DNA from: Nocardia sp. BMG51109
Lineage (GTDB): Bacteria; Actinomycetota; Actinomycetes; Mycobacteriales; Mycobacteriaceae
NCBI RefSeq assembly: GCF_000526215.1
Contig: NZ_JAFQ01000004.1
Span: 4,402,001 to 4,466,000, forward strand
Length of the DNA stretch: 64,000 bases
Reading direction: 5' to 3'
The notes below the pieces were generated by a model. That model searched no databases, had not been told where the DNA came from, and saw only the letters and a program-made list of their open reading frames with translations. Made by a program: the position numbers and the translations under genes. Shown one piece after another: positions 8,036-16,603 of this stretch. The first letter of the stretch is position 1, and each line of letters begins with the position of its first letter.

Positions 8036-8233
8036 GGACGGGAGCTCGCGATGGTCGAATTCCGGAACGGCTCGCCTCGCTCGGGCACCGCCGGCGGACC
8101 CTGCCACGGCGCCGATGCGGAGTAGCCGGTCGGTGCCGCGGCGGGCGGTCGTGCGGACGCAACCGTCCTGCTCGCGGTGGCCGAGTCCCCTCGGCGGCCC
8201 GCGCCGATTGTGTTGGTGCCGGCCCTGATCGGG

Positions 8234-8989
8234 CTACTGGGCGGTGTAGCCGCCGTCGACCAGGTGGTAGCTGCCGGTGATGAAGGTGGCGGCGTCGCTG
8301 GCGAGGAAGGCGACCAGGCCCGCGACCTCCTCGGGGGTGCCGAGGCGGCCGAGCGCGTGCTTGTCGGCCAGGAATTTCTTGGCATCAGCGTCCATGGTGT
8401 CGGCCAGCAGCGGCGTCTCGATGAAACCGGGGCCGACGGCCGTGACCCGCACGCCCTGCGGCGCGTACTCGAGCGCGGCGTTCTGGGTCAGGCCCAGCAG
8501 GCCGTGCTTGGCGGTGACGTAGGCGGACGAATTCGCGAATCCCACGCTGCCGAGGATCGACGCCATATTGATGATCGACCCGCCGCCCGCCGCCGCGACG
8601 ACGGGCAGCTGTTCCCGCAGGCCGTAGAAGACGCCGTCGAGGTTGATCGACAACACCTTGCGCCAGCTCTCGGTCGAGTACTCGCCGATCGGCTTGCTCT
8701 CGCCGCCGACGCCGGCGTTGTTGACCGCGATCCGCAGCGGCCCGAGCTCCCCGGCCGCCGCGACGCTGCGGCGCACGGTATCCGGGTCCGAGGCGTCGCC
8801 GTCGAACGGGGCGGCGGCGCCGCCCGCGGCCCGGATCTCCTCGGCGACCGCGGCGGCGTGCGCCGCGTTCAGATCGAACACCAGCACCGCCGCGCCGCTG
8901 CGCGCCAGCTCGAGCGCCACGGCGCGACCGATGCCGGAGCCACCCCCGCTCACGATCGCCGATCGATCTGCCACGTCGTATACCGCCAT
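8234..8989 (-). CDS. Short-chain dehydrogenase/reductase
   Basis: A 251-residue classical SDR. The cofactor motif is SGGGSGIGR (residues 14-22), followed by an acidic FDLN that favours NAD(H). The NNAG motif is at about residue 90. The catalytic Ser is near 142, and Tyr and Lys are in SAYVTAKHG. The C-terminal FITGSYHLVDGGYTAQ is typical of 3-oxoacyl-reductase-like or alcohol-dehydrogenase-like SDRs. The substrate cannot be deduced. The ATG at 8989 has GAGGAG 6 bases upstream. The gene is convergent with the luciferase-like gene and appears monocistronic. Confidence 0.9.
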   Translation of the reverse strand: MAVYDVADRSAIVSGGGSGIGRAVALELARSGAAVLVFDLNAAHAAAVAEEIRAAGGAAAPFDGDASDPDTVRRSVAAAGELGPLRIAVNNAGVGGESKPIGEYSTESWRKVLSINLDGVFYGLREQLPVVAAAGGGSIINMASILGSVGFANSSAYVTAKHGLLGLTQNAALEYAPQGVRVTAVGPGFIETPLLADTMDADAKKFLADKHALGRLGTPEEVAGLVAFLASDAATFITGSYHLVDGGYTAQ

Positions 8990-9194
8990 GTCCGACTCCT
9001 CTCAGAGTTTCGTCGCGCGCATCGATCTTCCGGGCCGTCAGAATCCTCGACTGAGTGTAGCCAGATATTCGCTGGTCGGGGCGTGCGGTGAGGGAACTGT
9101 TGGCCGGACGCGGTTTCCCGCCCGGGTGCCGGTATCGGCACGGGAAGGGTGCGACGTGGCAGTCGGATACCGGTTCGTTGCCCGGCTCGGTTCG

Positions 9195-9767
9195 TCAGGG
9201 CTCGCGCACGGCCGGAAACGGGGCTTGCGGCAGCCGGGCGTCGATCCAGATCGCGAGCGAGTCGGCCCAGGCGGAGACGGCGGGCCAGTCGCGGAGGTCG
9301 GCGAACCGGCAGCCGAGCAGCCGCACGATGATTCGGGTCCGCCGGTCGTCGGGACGGGGGAGCACGCCCGCGAAGGACCGGTAGCCCAAGGCGCACAGGT
9401 GCTTCCGTATGTCGGCGATGGCGGGCGGGATGAAATGCCGCAGCGGCGCGCCGAGCGGTCCGCGCAGGGCGGGACCCATGCCGACGCTGAACAGCCACGC
9501 CGGCCGCATCCGCAGGGCCAGGCCGTGCCGCTCGGTGTACTCGGCGAATTCGGGCAGGAACTCACCGTTGTGCACGGCGCTGCCCAGCACCACCGCCTCG
9601 AACCGGGCCGGATCGGGATTCTCCGACACGGGGGCGACGCGCACGTGTAAACCCTTGTCACGCATGCGCTCTCCGATGAACTCCGCGATCTCGGCGGTGG
9701 AGCCGTTGGCGCTGGCGTAGGCGATCAGCACCGTATGTTCGGTGCGTTCGGAACGGTCGATGGTCAT
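9195..9767 (-). CDS. Flavodoxin-domain protein (protoporphyrinogen oxidase-like)
   Basis: A 190-residue protein with the FMN-phosphate loop VLIAYASANGSTAEIAEFIG near residues 12-31, then FEAVVLGSAVHNGEFLPEFAEY. This pattern fits the menaquinone-dependent protoporphyrinogen oxidase/flavodoxin group. It probably binds FMN and carries out two-electron redox chemistry in the cytoplasm. It is not part of a haem operon, so a role in haem synthesis is not supported by context. The ATG at 9767 follows a GGGGG run. A second, shorter flavodoxin is encoded at 25509-25964. Confidence 0.82.
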   Translation of the reverse strand: MTIDRSERTEHTVLIAYASANGSTAEIAEFIGERMRDKGLHVRVAPVSENPDPARFEAVVLGSAVHNGEFLPEFAEYTERHGLALRMRPAWLFSVGMGPALRGPLGAPLRHFIPPAIADIRKHLCALGYRSFAGVLPRPDDRRTRIIVRLLGCRFADLRDWPAVSAWADSLAIWIDARLPQAPFPAVREP

Positions 9768-9921
9768 CCCCCAACGCTCCGCCGTGCCGCGCCCGCACGA
9801 CAGGGACTTCCGGGGTCACGACGACCGACCTTCGTCGCCGGTCGCCCGGTCGGGCGGTGTTGTCTGCGCCTGCTGGGGGGCCTGCGTGGTTACGCACGCT
9901 GGCTGCTTCCGCCCCGACCCA

Positions 9922-10929
9922 TCAGGCGGCGCGGCGGCGGACGGTGCGCTCGAGGATGCCGAGGGTGGCCTTGAGGGAAGACTCGGGGATCACCGGGAAT
10001 GCGAAGCGCCGCTTGATCTTCTCGTCGACCTCGGACCAGTCGTAGTAGGACGTGACCAGGGTGCCCTCCTCGGCGGGCGCGAGCCGGTAGCCGTAGGTGT
10101 GGCGGAGGTTCCGGCCGCGGGCCTCGATCTGCCAGGCGATCTCCTCGTCCGGAACGAGTGCGGTGATGACGACCTCGACGTCGTATCTGCCCAGGGGAAT
10201 GTCGCCGAGGGCCTCCCTGTCCATGTGGACCAGGAATCGGTCCCCGGCCCGCCGGACCGGTTCGCCTTCGGCGTCGATGAGCATGCCCGACGCGTCGATG
10301 TCGACGTGGCCCTTCGGGTCGGTCAGGACCGCGAAGACGGCGTCGGCGGGGGCCGGGATGAGGCGGGAAACCTCCATCCGCTCGGTGGGTTCGCGCAGGG
10401 GCGGCGTTTCCGCCGTGGCGACGAGGACCGCGCGGCCGAGGATGTGCGAGGACATGGTGAAGCCGAGGAGGGCCGGCGTGGCATCGGCCGGGACGCCGAG
10501 CGAGGCGACATCGAGCGCGTGCACCACGATGAAGTAGCGGTGCCGGCCCTGCCCGGCCGGCGGGGCCGCGCCCAGGAAGCGCGTCGCGCGAGCATCATTC
10601 GGCAGTGGGAGGGCGCCCGCGGGCAGGCCGGAGCCGGTGTCGTCGCCGGCGCCCTCGGGCAGTTCGGTGACGGTGGCGGGGATGTCGGCGACCGCCCAGT
10701 GCCAGAACCCGGACCCGGTGGGGGCGTCGGGGTCGTAGACGGTGACGGCGTAGCTCTCGGTGCCTTCCGGTGCACCGCTCCAGGACAGTTGCGGGGAGAC
10801 GTCCTTGCCGCCCGGGGCACGGGAGGACAGCTGCTCGGCGGGCCACGGGTCGCCATCGCCGACCGTGGTGCTGGTGACGGTGAAGGTGGCCGCCTCGGGA
10901 AGGCGGGCGAAGGGGTCGTTGGCGCTCAC
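9922..10929 (-). CDS. PEBP (YbhB/YbcL)-SRPBCC fusion protein
   Basis: A 335-residue two-domain protein. Residues 1-175 form a phosphatidylethanolamine-binding/Raf-kinase-inhibitor-like domain: SPQLSWSGAPEGTESYAVTVYDPDAPTGSGFWHWAVADIPA, the ligand-pocket DPDAP and HW motifs, and HRYFIVVHALD. Residues 185-330 form an SRPBCC (START/polyketide-cyclase-like) domain: RMEVSRLIPAPADAVFAVLTDP, then GTLVTSYYDWSEVD. Both domains bind hydrophobic ligands and usually occur as separate proteins. The GTG at 10929 follows GGAATG. It is divergent from a GntR regulator with paired operators in the 140-bp gap and is probably that regulator's target. Ligand and role are unknown. Confidence 0.85.
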   Translation of the reverse strand: MSANDPFARLPEAATFTVTSTTVGDGDPWPAEQLSSRAPGGKDVSPQLSWSGAPEGTESYAVTVYDPDAPTGSGFWHWAVADIPATVTELPEGAGDDTGSGLPAGALPLPNDARATRFLGAAPPAGQGRHRYFIVVHALDVASLGVPADATPALLGFTMSSHILGRAVLVATAETPPLREPTERMEVSRLIPAPADAVFAVLTDPKGHVDIDASGMLIDAEGEPVRRAGDRFLVHMDREALGDIPLGRYDVEVVITALVPDEEIAWQIEARGRNLRHTYGYRLAPAEEGTLVTSYYDWSEVDEKIKRRFAFPVIPESSLKATLGILERTVRRRAA

Positions 10930-11030
10930 GGCGTCATTCCTTTCGAGTCATGCTGGGGGCGGCGGTATTTCGGCCCTCGGAGGACCTTCGGCATCTCGGT
11001 GGGGCGTCGCCCGTTCCATCGACCGTAGCA

Positions 11031-11064
11031 TAGATAATCGATTATTTTTCAGATCATCTATTAT
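11031..11064. promoter_or_regulatory. Paired GntR operator in the divergent promoter
   Basis: A 15-base word at 11031-11045 (TAGATAATCGATTAT) is repeated at 11050-11064 with 12 of 15 bases matching, 19 bp apart. The first copy contains the perfect 12-bp palindrome ATAATCGATTAT (11034-11045). The stretch is strikingly AT-rich for this genome and ends just before the GntR start. It probably holds overlapping promoters and the autoregulatory binding sites. Confidence 0.65.
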
Positions 11065-11070
11065 GGAGAC

Positions 11071-11751
11071 ATGACTCGGATGGACATCACCTCTGACTCC
11101 TCGGCGAAGCAGATGCTCTCCGAGCAGGTCTACGCCCAGCTCCGGGACGCGATCATGCGCGGGGGTCACGCCCCCGGCGCTGCCCTCAGGCCGCAGGACC
11201 TCGCCAGGGAACGAGGCGTGAGCCTGGCCGTCGTGCGCGAGGCGCTCGTGCGATTGGTCGGCGAGGGCCTCGCCGACCGGCTGCCCAACCGCGGCTTCGC
11301 CGTCCCGGCCTTCTCCGACCGCCGCTGGCAGGAGATCGCGGAGGCCCGCCGGACCATCGAGCCGGCCCTGCTGCGGCTGTCCGTCGAGCGCGGCGACGTC
11401 GACTGGGAGGCCCGCGTCCGGGCCGCCCACCACCGCCTGGCCCGCACCCCGGCGTACGCGCCGGAGGAGGGCGAGTACTACACCGAGGCGTGGTCCGAGG
11501 CGCACCGAATCTTCCACCGCACCCTGCTGGAGGGCTGCGGCAACCCGGTCCTCTTGGAAACCTTCGACCGCCTGTGGACCGCAAGCGAATTGGCCCGCCG
11601 CTGGTCGGCCCGCCGCAACCCCGACCGCGACGGCGCCGACGAACACCGCAGCCTGGAGGAAGCGGCCCTGGCCCGCGACCCCGGCACCGCCGCCGCGACC
11701 TTGACCCGGCACCTCACCCTGACCGCCGCCGCCTTGGCCGATCCGAGGTGA
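11071..11751 (+). CDS. GntR-family (FadR/FCD-type) regulator
   Basis: A 226-residue regulator. The N-terminal winged helix (LSEQVYAQLRDAIMRGGHAPGAALRPQDLARERGVSLAVVREAL near residues 14-57) is followed by an FCD-type all-helical domain with TIEPALLRLSV and a metal-site-like EAHRIFHRTLLEGC. It is divergent from the PEBP-SRPBCC fusion. The ATG at 11071 is only two bases after GGAG, so the second ATG at 11080 may be the true start. The effector is unknown; FCD proteins usually sense small carboxylates. Confidence 0.88.
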   Translation: MTRMDITSDSSAKQMLSEQVYAQLRDAIMRGGHAPGAALRPQDLARERGVSLAVVREALVRLVGEGLADRLPNRGFAVPAFSDRRWQEIAEARRTIEPALLRLSVERGDVDWEARVRAAHHRLARTPAYAPEEGEYYTEAWSEAHRIFHRTLLEGCGNPVLLETFDRLWTASELARRWSARRNPDRDGADEHRSLEEAALARDPGTAAATLTRHLTLTAAALADPR

Positions 11752-11973
11752 GTCGAGTGGCCTGCGGACCGAAGCCAGGCACTCGAAACCGGTACCTCCG
11801 CAGCTCTTCCGGCGCCGAGTCACGGAAATCGCGGCACGCGCCCGGTGCGTCGGAGCCCGCGAAGGCGCGTTGCCCCGGTGGCGGCGTGGCGGGTGCCGAA
11901 AGGCCCTATTGCCGTGGGGTTTCCGACGCTAGGTTGGCTCTGACATCGGGTGTGGCTGCGAAGGGCGTAGACG

Positions 11974-12297
11974 GTGACCGACGAAGTGTCTGACGAAGTG
12001 GCGGGCGGGGCCGGGCTGACGAAGGAGATCACCGAACCGGTTACGGTGTCCGACAACGGTATTCGGAGCCTCGTGCCCCCGACGTTCTGTTTCGAACTCC
12101 GGGACTGTGACGGCGCCCTCGTCGACGTCGTCTCCCGGGTCGTGCTCGACGAACTCCGGGATTTCGATGCCCTCGAGGCGCTGCCGGCCGACCGCCCGGC
12201 CGCTCTCGGCCACATCACCAACTACGACGCCGGCGCGCCGGCGCGAGTCCGCGGCCGCGAATTCGTCATCGACCAGGTCCTGCCGATGTCGAATTGA
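11974..12297 (+). CDS. Hypothetical protein, 107 residues
   Basis: A small acidic soluble protein with no family I recognise. It has no signal peptide or membrane segment. The middle (PPTFCFELRDCDGALVDVVSRVVLDELRDFDALEALP) looks like a genuine alpha/beta domain and codon use is consistent with coding. The proposed start is GTG 11974. It ends about 45 bases before the acetyltransferase gene and may share its transcript. No function can be assigned. Confidence 0.5.
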   Translation: MTDEVSDEVAGGAGLTKEITEPVTVSDNGIRSLVPPTFCFELRDCDGALVDVVSRVVLDELRDFDALEALPADRPAALGHITNYDAGAPARVRGREFVIDQVLPMSN

Positions 12298-12340
12298 GCC
12301 CGCACCGACAAGGTCCCGGCGCGTCGCGGACAATGTCGAT

Positions 12341-12886
12341 GTGGCAACGATCGGGGACGGCGGACGAGTGTGGGAGGTCGCTCCGGCGTCGGTGCATGAT
12401 CCGGATGCCGTTGGGCTGCTGCGTGGTTACTACGTCGAGGTCGCCGATCGCTACCGGCTGCTGTATCTGGGGCGGCGGTCCACGGCGGCCGAGATCGAGA
12501 AGGGCCTGGCCGCCGATTCGGTCGAGGACCTCGTTCCGCCGCGGGGGCTGTTCCTGGTCGGGCGGTGTGCCGGGGTTCCGGCCGGGTGCGTGGGCTTGCG
12601 CCTGTTCGGCGACGGTGTGATCGAAGATGGCGTGATCGAAGACGGTGTGATCGAGTTGGCGCGGGTGTTCGTTCGCACTCGGTGGCGCGGTACCGGTGGT
12701 GGGGCCGAGCTGCTGGCGGCTGCGGAAGAGGCGGCGGCTGGGCTCGGCGGTACCCGGATCGTGCTGGATACCCGCTCGGATCTGGTGGAAGCTCGCGCCC
12801 TGTACCGCCGGAACGGATATTCGGAGATTGCGCCCTACAACCGGAACAAACATGCCGAGATCTGGTTCGGCAAGGAGCTGGCCTGA
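12341..12886 (+). CDS. GNAT-family N-acetyltransferase
   Basis: About 181 residues with the GNAT fold. PRGLFLVGRCAGVPAGCVGLRLF is the central beta hairpin. LARVFVRTRWRGTGGGAELLAAAEEAA is motif A with the acetyl-CoA pyrophosphate loop (R-x-x-G-x-G variant RGTGGG). LDTRSDLVEARALYRRNGYSEI is motif B. Substrate is unknown; peptides, amines and antibiotics are all possible. An unusual in-frame triplication lies between residues 91 and 105 (three times DGVIE, bases 12611-12655), just before motif A. The start is uncertain: GTG 12341 is used, but GTG 12368 has a better-placed GGGGA upstream. Confidence 0.82.
   Translation: MATIGDGGRVWEVAPASVHDPDAVGLLRGYYVEVADRYRLLYLGRRSTAAEIEKGLAADSVEDLVPPRGLFLVGRCAGVPAGCVGLRLFGDGVIEDGVIEDGVIELARVFVRTRWRGTGGGAELLAAAEEAAAGLGGTRIVLDTRSDLVEARALYRRNGYSEIAPYNRNKHAEIWFGKELA
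12611..12655 (+). repeat. Three tandem 15-bp units inside the GNAT gene
   Basis: Units at 12611-12625, 12626-12640 and 12641-12655 each encode DGVIE. Copies 1 and 3 differ by one base at the last position, and copy 2 differs at two bases. The expansion keeps the frame and lengthens a loop before the acetyl-CoA-binding motif. Confidence 0.85.
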
Positions 12887-13227
12887 GCCGGTCCTGCCCG
12901 TAGCTTGCGCTAGCGGTGGGGACACGGCCCGTTACCGGTGCATCCGCCCCCGGATCCGGCCGCCGCCGTGGAGGCCCGGGTCGGACCGGCGGTGCCGCGG
13001 GGTTGCGAGATGGCTCACATCCGCTTGCCGCATCGGTGATATCCGTGCTGGTGGAGCCGATCCGGTGTGCCGGGTCGCGGAATGTGGTGAGATTTGTTGA
13101 AGTAGCCCCGAATTCGCGCCCGTGATAAGAGAAATGTCGTGTCTTGGTCATCCTCCGTTCATGCCGCCCTGCGTTCTCACGATCGACGCAGGTCCGCGGT
13201 GGCCGAGGGTGAGGTCGGCCGGGAACG
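12887..13227. other. Intergenic stretch before the acyltransferase gene
   Basis: This 340-bp stretch has no frame with recognisable protein. The last 140 bases are somewhat less GC-rich (for example GAGATTTGTTGAAG and GTGATAAGAGAAATG) and may contain the promoter of the acyltransferase. I see no clear hairpin or repeat. Confidence 0.4.
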
Positions 13228-15366
13228 GTGACGAGCGAGATCACGCGCCCGGCGGTCGGTTCCTCCCGGCCCGGCCTCGGCGGCAGTACTTTTCGGTCCC
13301 CGGCCGCCGGATACCGCGCGGACCTCGACGGGCTGCGCGGTGTGGCGATCGCCCTGGTGGTGGTGTTCCACGTCTGGTTCGGCCGGGTCTCCGGCGGCGT
13401 GGACGTATTCCTCGTGCTGTCCGGCTACTTCTTCACCGGCCTGCTGCTGCGCCGTGCCGAATCCGGTCGGGTGGGCGTCCTGTTCACGCTGCGCCGGACC
13501 GCGCGGCGGCTGCTGCCGGCGATGATCCTGGTGCTCACCGCCGTCGTGATCGCGGGCATCGTGCTGCGCCCCTACACCCAGTGGTCCGGTCTCGCCGCCC
13601 AGACGCTGGCTTCGCTGTTCTACTACCAGAATTGGCAGCTGGCGCTGACGTGGTCGGACTATTTGGCCGCCGATCCGTCGGTGAGCCCGCTCCAGCATCT
13701 GTGGTCGATGGCGATTCAGGGACAGTTCTATCTCGCCGCCCTCGCCGTCGTCGCGGTGCTCGCCCGGCTGTGCCGGAGGCGGACCGACGTCCTGCTGCCG
13801 GTGCTGGCGGCGGTCGTGCTCGGCGCGGGAGTCGCCTCGTTCGGATACGCCGCGCACGGCGCGGCCACCCATCAGGGGTGGAACTACTACGACAGCGCCG
13901 CGCGGGGCTGGGAACTGCTGGCGGGCGCGGCGCTCGCGCTGGCCGCGCCGCATCTGTCGTTGCCGCGGCTCGTCCGAATCGTGCTGGCCTGGCTGGGCGT
14001 GGCCGGAGTGGTGCTGTGCGGGTGGCTGATCGTCGACGGCGCCAACCGATTTCCCGGACCTGTCGCACTGCTGCCGGTGCTCGCATGCGTGGCGGTGATC
14101 CTGTCGGGGACGACTCCCGGACCGGATGCGCGGCCCTGGCCCAACCGGTTGCTGGCGACCCGGTGGGCCCGCCGGCTCGGTGATATCTCCTATCCGCTGT
14201 ACCTGTGGCACTGGCCGATCCTGATCTTCTATCTCGCCGGCCGCGACGAGCCGCATGCCGGTCTCGGCGCCGGTCTGCTCGTCATCGCCGGCTCGGTGCT
14301 GCTGGCCTGGGCCACCCACCGCTGGGTGGAGGAGCCGCTGCGGCTGCGCATCCGGCCGCGCGGGGGCACCCGGGTGCTCGAGTCGGCGGGGACCGCGCTG
14401 CTCGATTCGCTGCGGTACCGGCGGGTGGCCGGCGGCGTGCTGACGGTCGCCGCCGTGGCGATCGTCGCGGTCGCCGGCACCTGGCAGGTGGTGGTCGACG
14501 ACCAGTTCCCGCAGCAGGAGGCCGTGGCGGTGCAGCCGACCCAGTACCCGGGCGCCGAGGCCCTCGCCTCCGGCGCACCGACGCCTCCGGCGCGGATGCG
14601 GCCGAGCGTGCTCAAGGCGCCGAACGACGTGCCACCGCCGACCGCCGACGGATGCATCGCGGACTGGGACAACCGCGCCGTCATCACCTGCACCTACGGC
14701 GACCTGAACGCCACCCGCACGCTCGCCGTGGTCGGCAGTTCCCATGCCGAGCACTGGATTCCGGCGTTGCAGATCCTGGCCGCCCAGCACGGCTTCCGCA
14801 TCCAGGTGTACCTGAAGATGGGCTGCCCGCTCACCCTCGCCGACAACGCCACCTACAAGGGGGAGCCCATCCCGGACTGCCGGGACTGGTCGCAGGAGGT
14901 GATCGATCGGCTCGGCGTCGACCGCCCCGACTGGATCTTCACCACCGGCACCCGGCCCCGCGACGGCATCGGCGACGAGACACCGCAGGACTATCTGGAT
15001 GTCTGGGCGACACTGGCCGACCGCGGGCTCAACGTCGTCGCCATCCGGGACACGCCGTGGCTGCGGCGCGACGGGGTGCTGCACAAGGCCCCGGATTGCC
15101 TTGCCGCGGGCGGGGATCGGATCAGCTGCGGTATGCCCCGCGCCGACGCACTCGACCCGGTCGATCCCGAGATCGACGCGGCGGCACGGTTCCCGAACGT
15201 GATTCCGATCGATCTCACCGACGCGGTCTGCGAGCCCCAGGTGTGTCCGGCGGTCGCCGGCAACATCCTCATCTACCACGACGAACATCACCTGTCGGCC
15301 AGCTATTCGCGCTCGCTGGCCGGGCCGCTCGGCCGGCAGCTGGAGCCGGTGCTCGGCTGGTGGTAA
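13228..15366 (+). CDS. Acyltransferase-3/SGNH membrane protein (OafA-like)
   Basis: A 712-residue integral membrane enzyme. The N-terminal acyltransferase-3 domain starts GYRADLDGLRGVAIALVVVFHVW near residue 29, with the conserved R-x-D-G-L-R-G and catalytic His in VFHVW; GGVDVFLVLSGYF follows. About ten hydrophobic helices reach to residue 370. After a further helix (residues 405-425), an extracytoplasmic SGNH domain occupies 470-700: VVGSSHAEHWIPALQ supplies the Ser, and HDEHHLSASYS supplies Asp and His. Such proteins O-acylate surface glycans or glycolipids, moving the acyl group across the membrane. The GTG at 13228 is used. The target polymer is unknown. Confidence 0.9.
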   Translation: MTSEITRPAVGSSRPGLGGSTFRSPAAGYRADLDGLRGVAIALVVVFHVWFGRVSGGVDVFLVLSGYFFTGLLLRRAESGRVGVLFTLRRTARRLLPAMILVLTAVVIAGIVLRPYTQWSGLAAQTLASLFYYQNWQLALTWSDYLAADPSVSPLQHLWSMAIQGQFYLAALAVVAVLARLCRRRTDVLLPVLAAVVLGAGVASFGYAAHGAATHQGWNYYDSAARGWELLAGAALALAAPHLSLPRLVRIVLAWLGVAGVVLCGWLIVDGANRFPGPVALLPVLACVAVILSGTTPGPDARPWPNRLLATRWARRLGDISYPLYLWHWPILIFYLAGRDEPHAGLGAGLLVIAGSVLLAWATHRWVEEPLRLRIRPRGGTRVLESAGTALLDSLRYRRVAGGVLTVAAVAIVAVAGTWQVVVDDQFPQQEAVAVQPTQYPGAEALASGAPTPPARMRPSVLKAPNDVPPPTADGCIADWDNRAVITCTYGDLNATRTLAVVGSSHAEHWIPALQILAAQHGFRIQVYLKMGCPLTLADNATYKGEPIPDCRDWSQEVIDRLGVDRPDWIFTTGTRPRDGIGDETPQDYLDVWATLADRGLNVVAIRDTPWLRRDGVLHKAPDCLAAGGDRISCGMPRADALDPVDPEIDAAARFPNVIPIDLTDAVCEPQVCPAVAGNILIYHDEHHLSASYSRSLAGPLGRQLEPVLGWW

Positions 15367-15464
15367 CGCTTCTTTCCTGCACGACGAGGTAAAGAGGTGA
15401 CGGCGGGCGCGGCGGCCGGTACGGTATCGACCGCTCGGTCAGCGGTATCCGGAGGGTTTCCACA

Positions 15465-16385
15465 GTGACGAGAGTTGTACGCGGTCGGCGCCGCCCGGCC
15501 GCGATAGTGGTGCTCGTATCCGTTGTCATCGCCATCGGTCTCGCCTCGTCGGAGACGGCGTCACCGGCCCTCGTCGCGGTGGAGTCCGCGGCGGGCGCGC
15601 CCGGAATGCCGCGGCGCGTGTATTACGGCGACGCCGCGGACACCTTCGGGGATCTCTACCTGCCGACCGGCGGCACCGGCCCGTATCCGGTGGTGGTGAT
15701 GATCCACGGCGGTAGCTGGTCGCAGAGCCGGACGCTGGCGGGCTTCGCGCCGATGGCCCGGTCGCTCGCCGACAGCGGGGTCGCGGTGTGGAATATCGAA
15801 TACCGGCGGATGAAGGGCGACGGTGGCTGGCCGGTCACCCTCACCGATGCCGGTGACGCCGTCGCCGCGCTGGCGACGGTGGTGCAGCACACCTGCGGCG
15901 ACTGCCTGGACCTGAGTCGGGTGCACCTGGCCGGATACTCCGCCGGCGGGCAGCTGGCCGCCTGGGTGGCGGGCTGGCACAACAGAATGACCGGCCCCGC
16001 GGCACATTCGGCCGTCCGCATCCGCAGCGTCACCCTCATGGCCGCCGTGCTGGACCTGCGCTACGCGGCGACCAACGGACGCGACGGATTCGTGCGCACC
16101 CTGCTCGGCGGCCGCCCGGCCGAGGTCCCCGACCGCTACGATTTCGCGTCCCCCATCGCCCACCTGCCCGTCGACACCCACATCAGCGCCGTACACGGCG
16201 ACGCCGACCGCGTCGTCGAACTCGAACAGAGCCGCCGCTACATCGCCGCCGCCACCCGCGCCGGCCTCGACACCGACCTGCGAATCCTCCCCGGCGTCGG
16301 CCACGGCGAATTCGCCGAACTCAATTCCGCGGCCTGGGCCACCACCCGCACCACCATCCTCGACAACGTCGCGAGACTGCGGTAG
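15465..16385 (+). CDS. Secreted alpha/beta-hydrolase (BD-FAE/esterase-like)
   Basis: A 306-residue hydrolase with an N-terminal signal (RRRPAAIVVLVSVVIAIGLASS). It has the oxyanion motif MIHGGSW near residue 82, the nucleophile elbow GYSAGGQ near 164, an acidic residue in HGDADRV near 245 and the catalytic His in GVGHGEF near 279. This layout fits the Abhydrolase_3/BD-FAE esterase group acting on small acyl esters. The start is GTG 15465. It lies about 100 bp downstream of the acyltransferase on the same strand, so the pair could add and remove acyl groups on envelope material; that link is inference. Confidence 0.85.
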   Translation: MTRVVRGRRRPAAIVVLVSVVIAIGLASSETASPALVAVESAAGAPGMPRRVYYGDAADTFGDLYLPTGGTGPYPVVVMIHGGSWSQSRTLAGFAPMARSLADSGVAVWNIEYRRMKGDGGWPVTLTDAGDAVAALATVVQHTCGDCLDLSRVHLAGYSAGGQLAAWVAGWHNRMTGPAAHSAVRIRSVTLMAAVLDLRYAATNGRDGFVRTLLGGRPAEVPDRYDFASPIAHLPVDTHISAVHGDADRVVELEQSRRYIAAATRAGLDTDLRILPGVGHGEFAELNSAAWATTRTTILDNVARLR

Positions 16386-16603
16386 GCACCGGCCACCCGT
16401 TCGCCCCGGCCGGGGATCTGAAACGACGCCGCCCAGGAACTGAGGGATTTCGCTGGGCCGTTACGACACCCGCACGTCGCGGCGTGCTCGCGGCATGGAT
16501 GCAATCGCCCGGCGGCGCCCGAGGCGCCGACGTACGCAACCGCATGTGGCAGCTGTTCCGGAACCATCCGCTCCCGTGACGCCGGTGCCGGGCGGGCCGG
16601 GGT

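Noticed and set aside
13177..15291. 704-codon minus-strand frame opposite the acyltransferase
   Set aside because: Low-complexity translation without domain features; the plus strand encodes a clear acyltransferase-SGNH protein.
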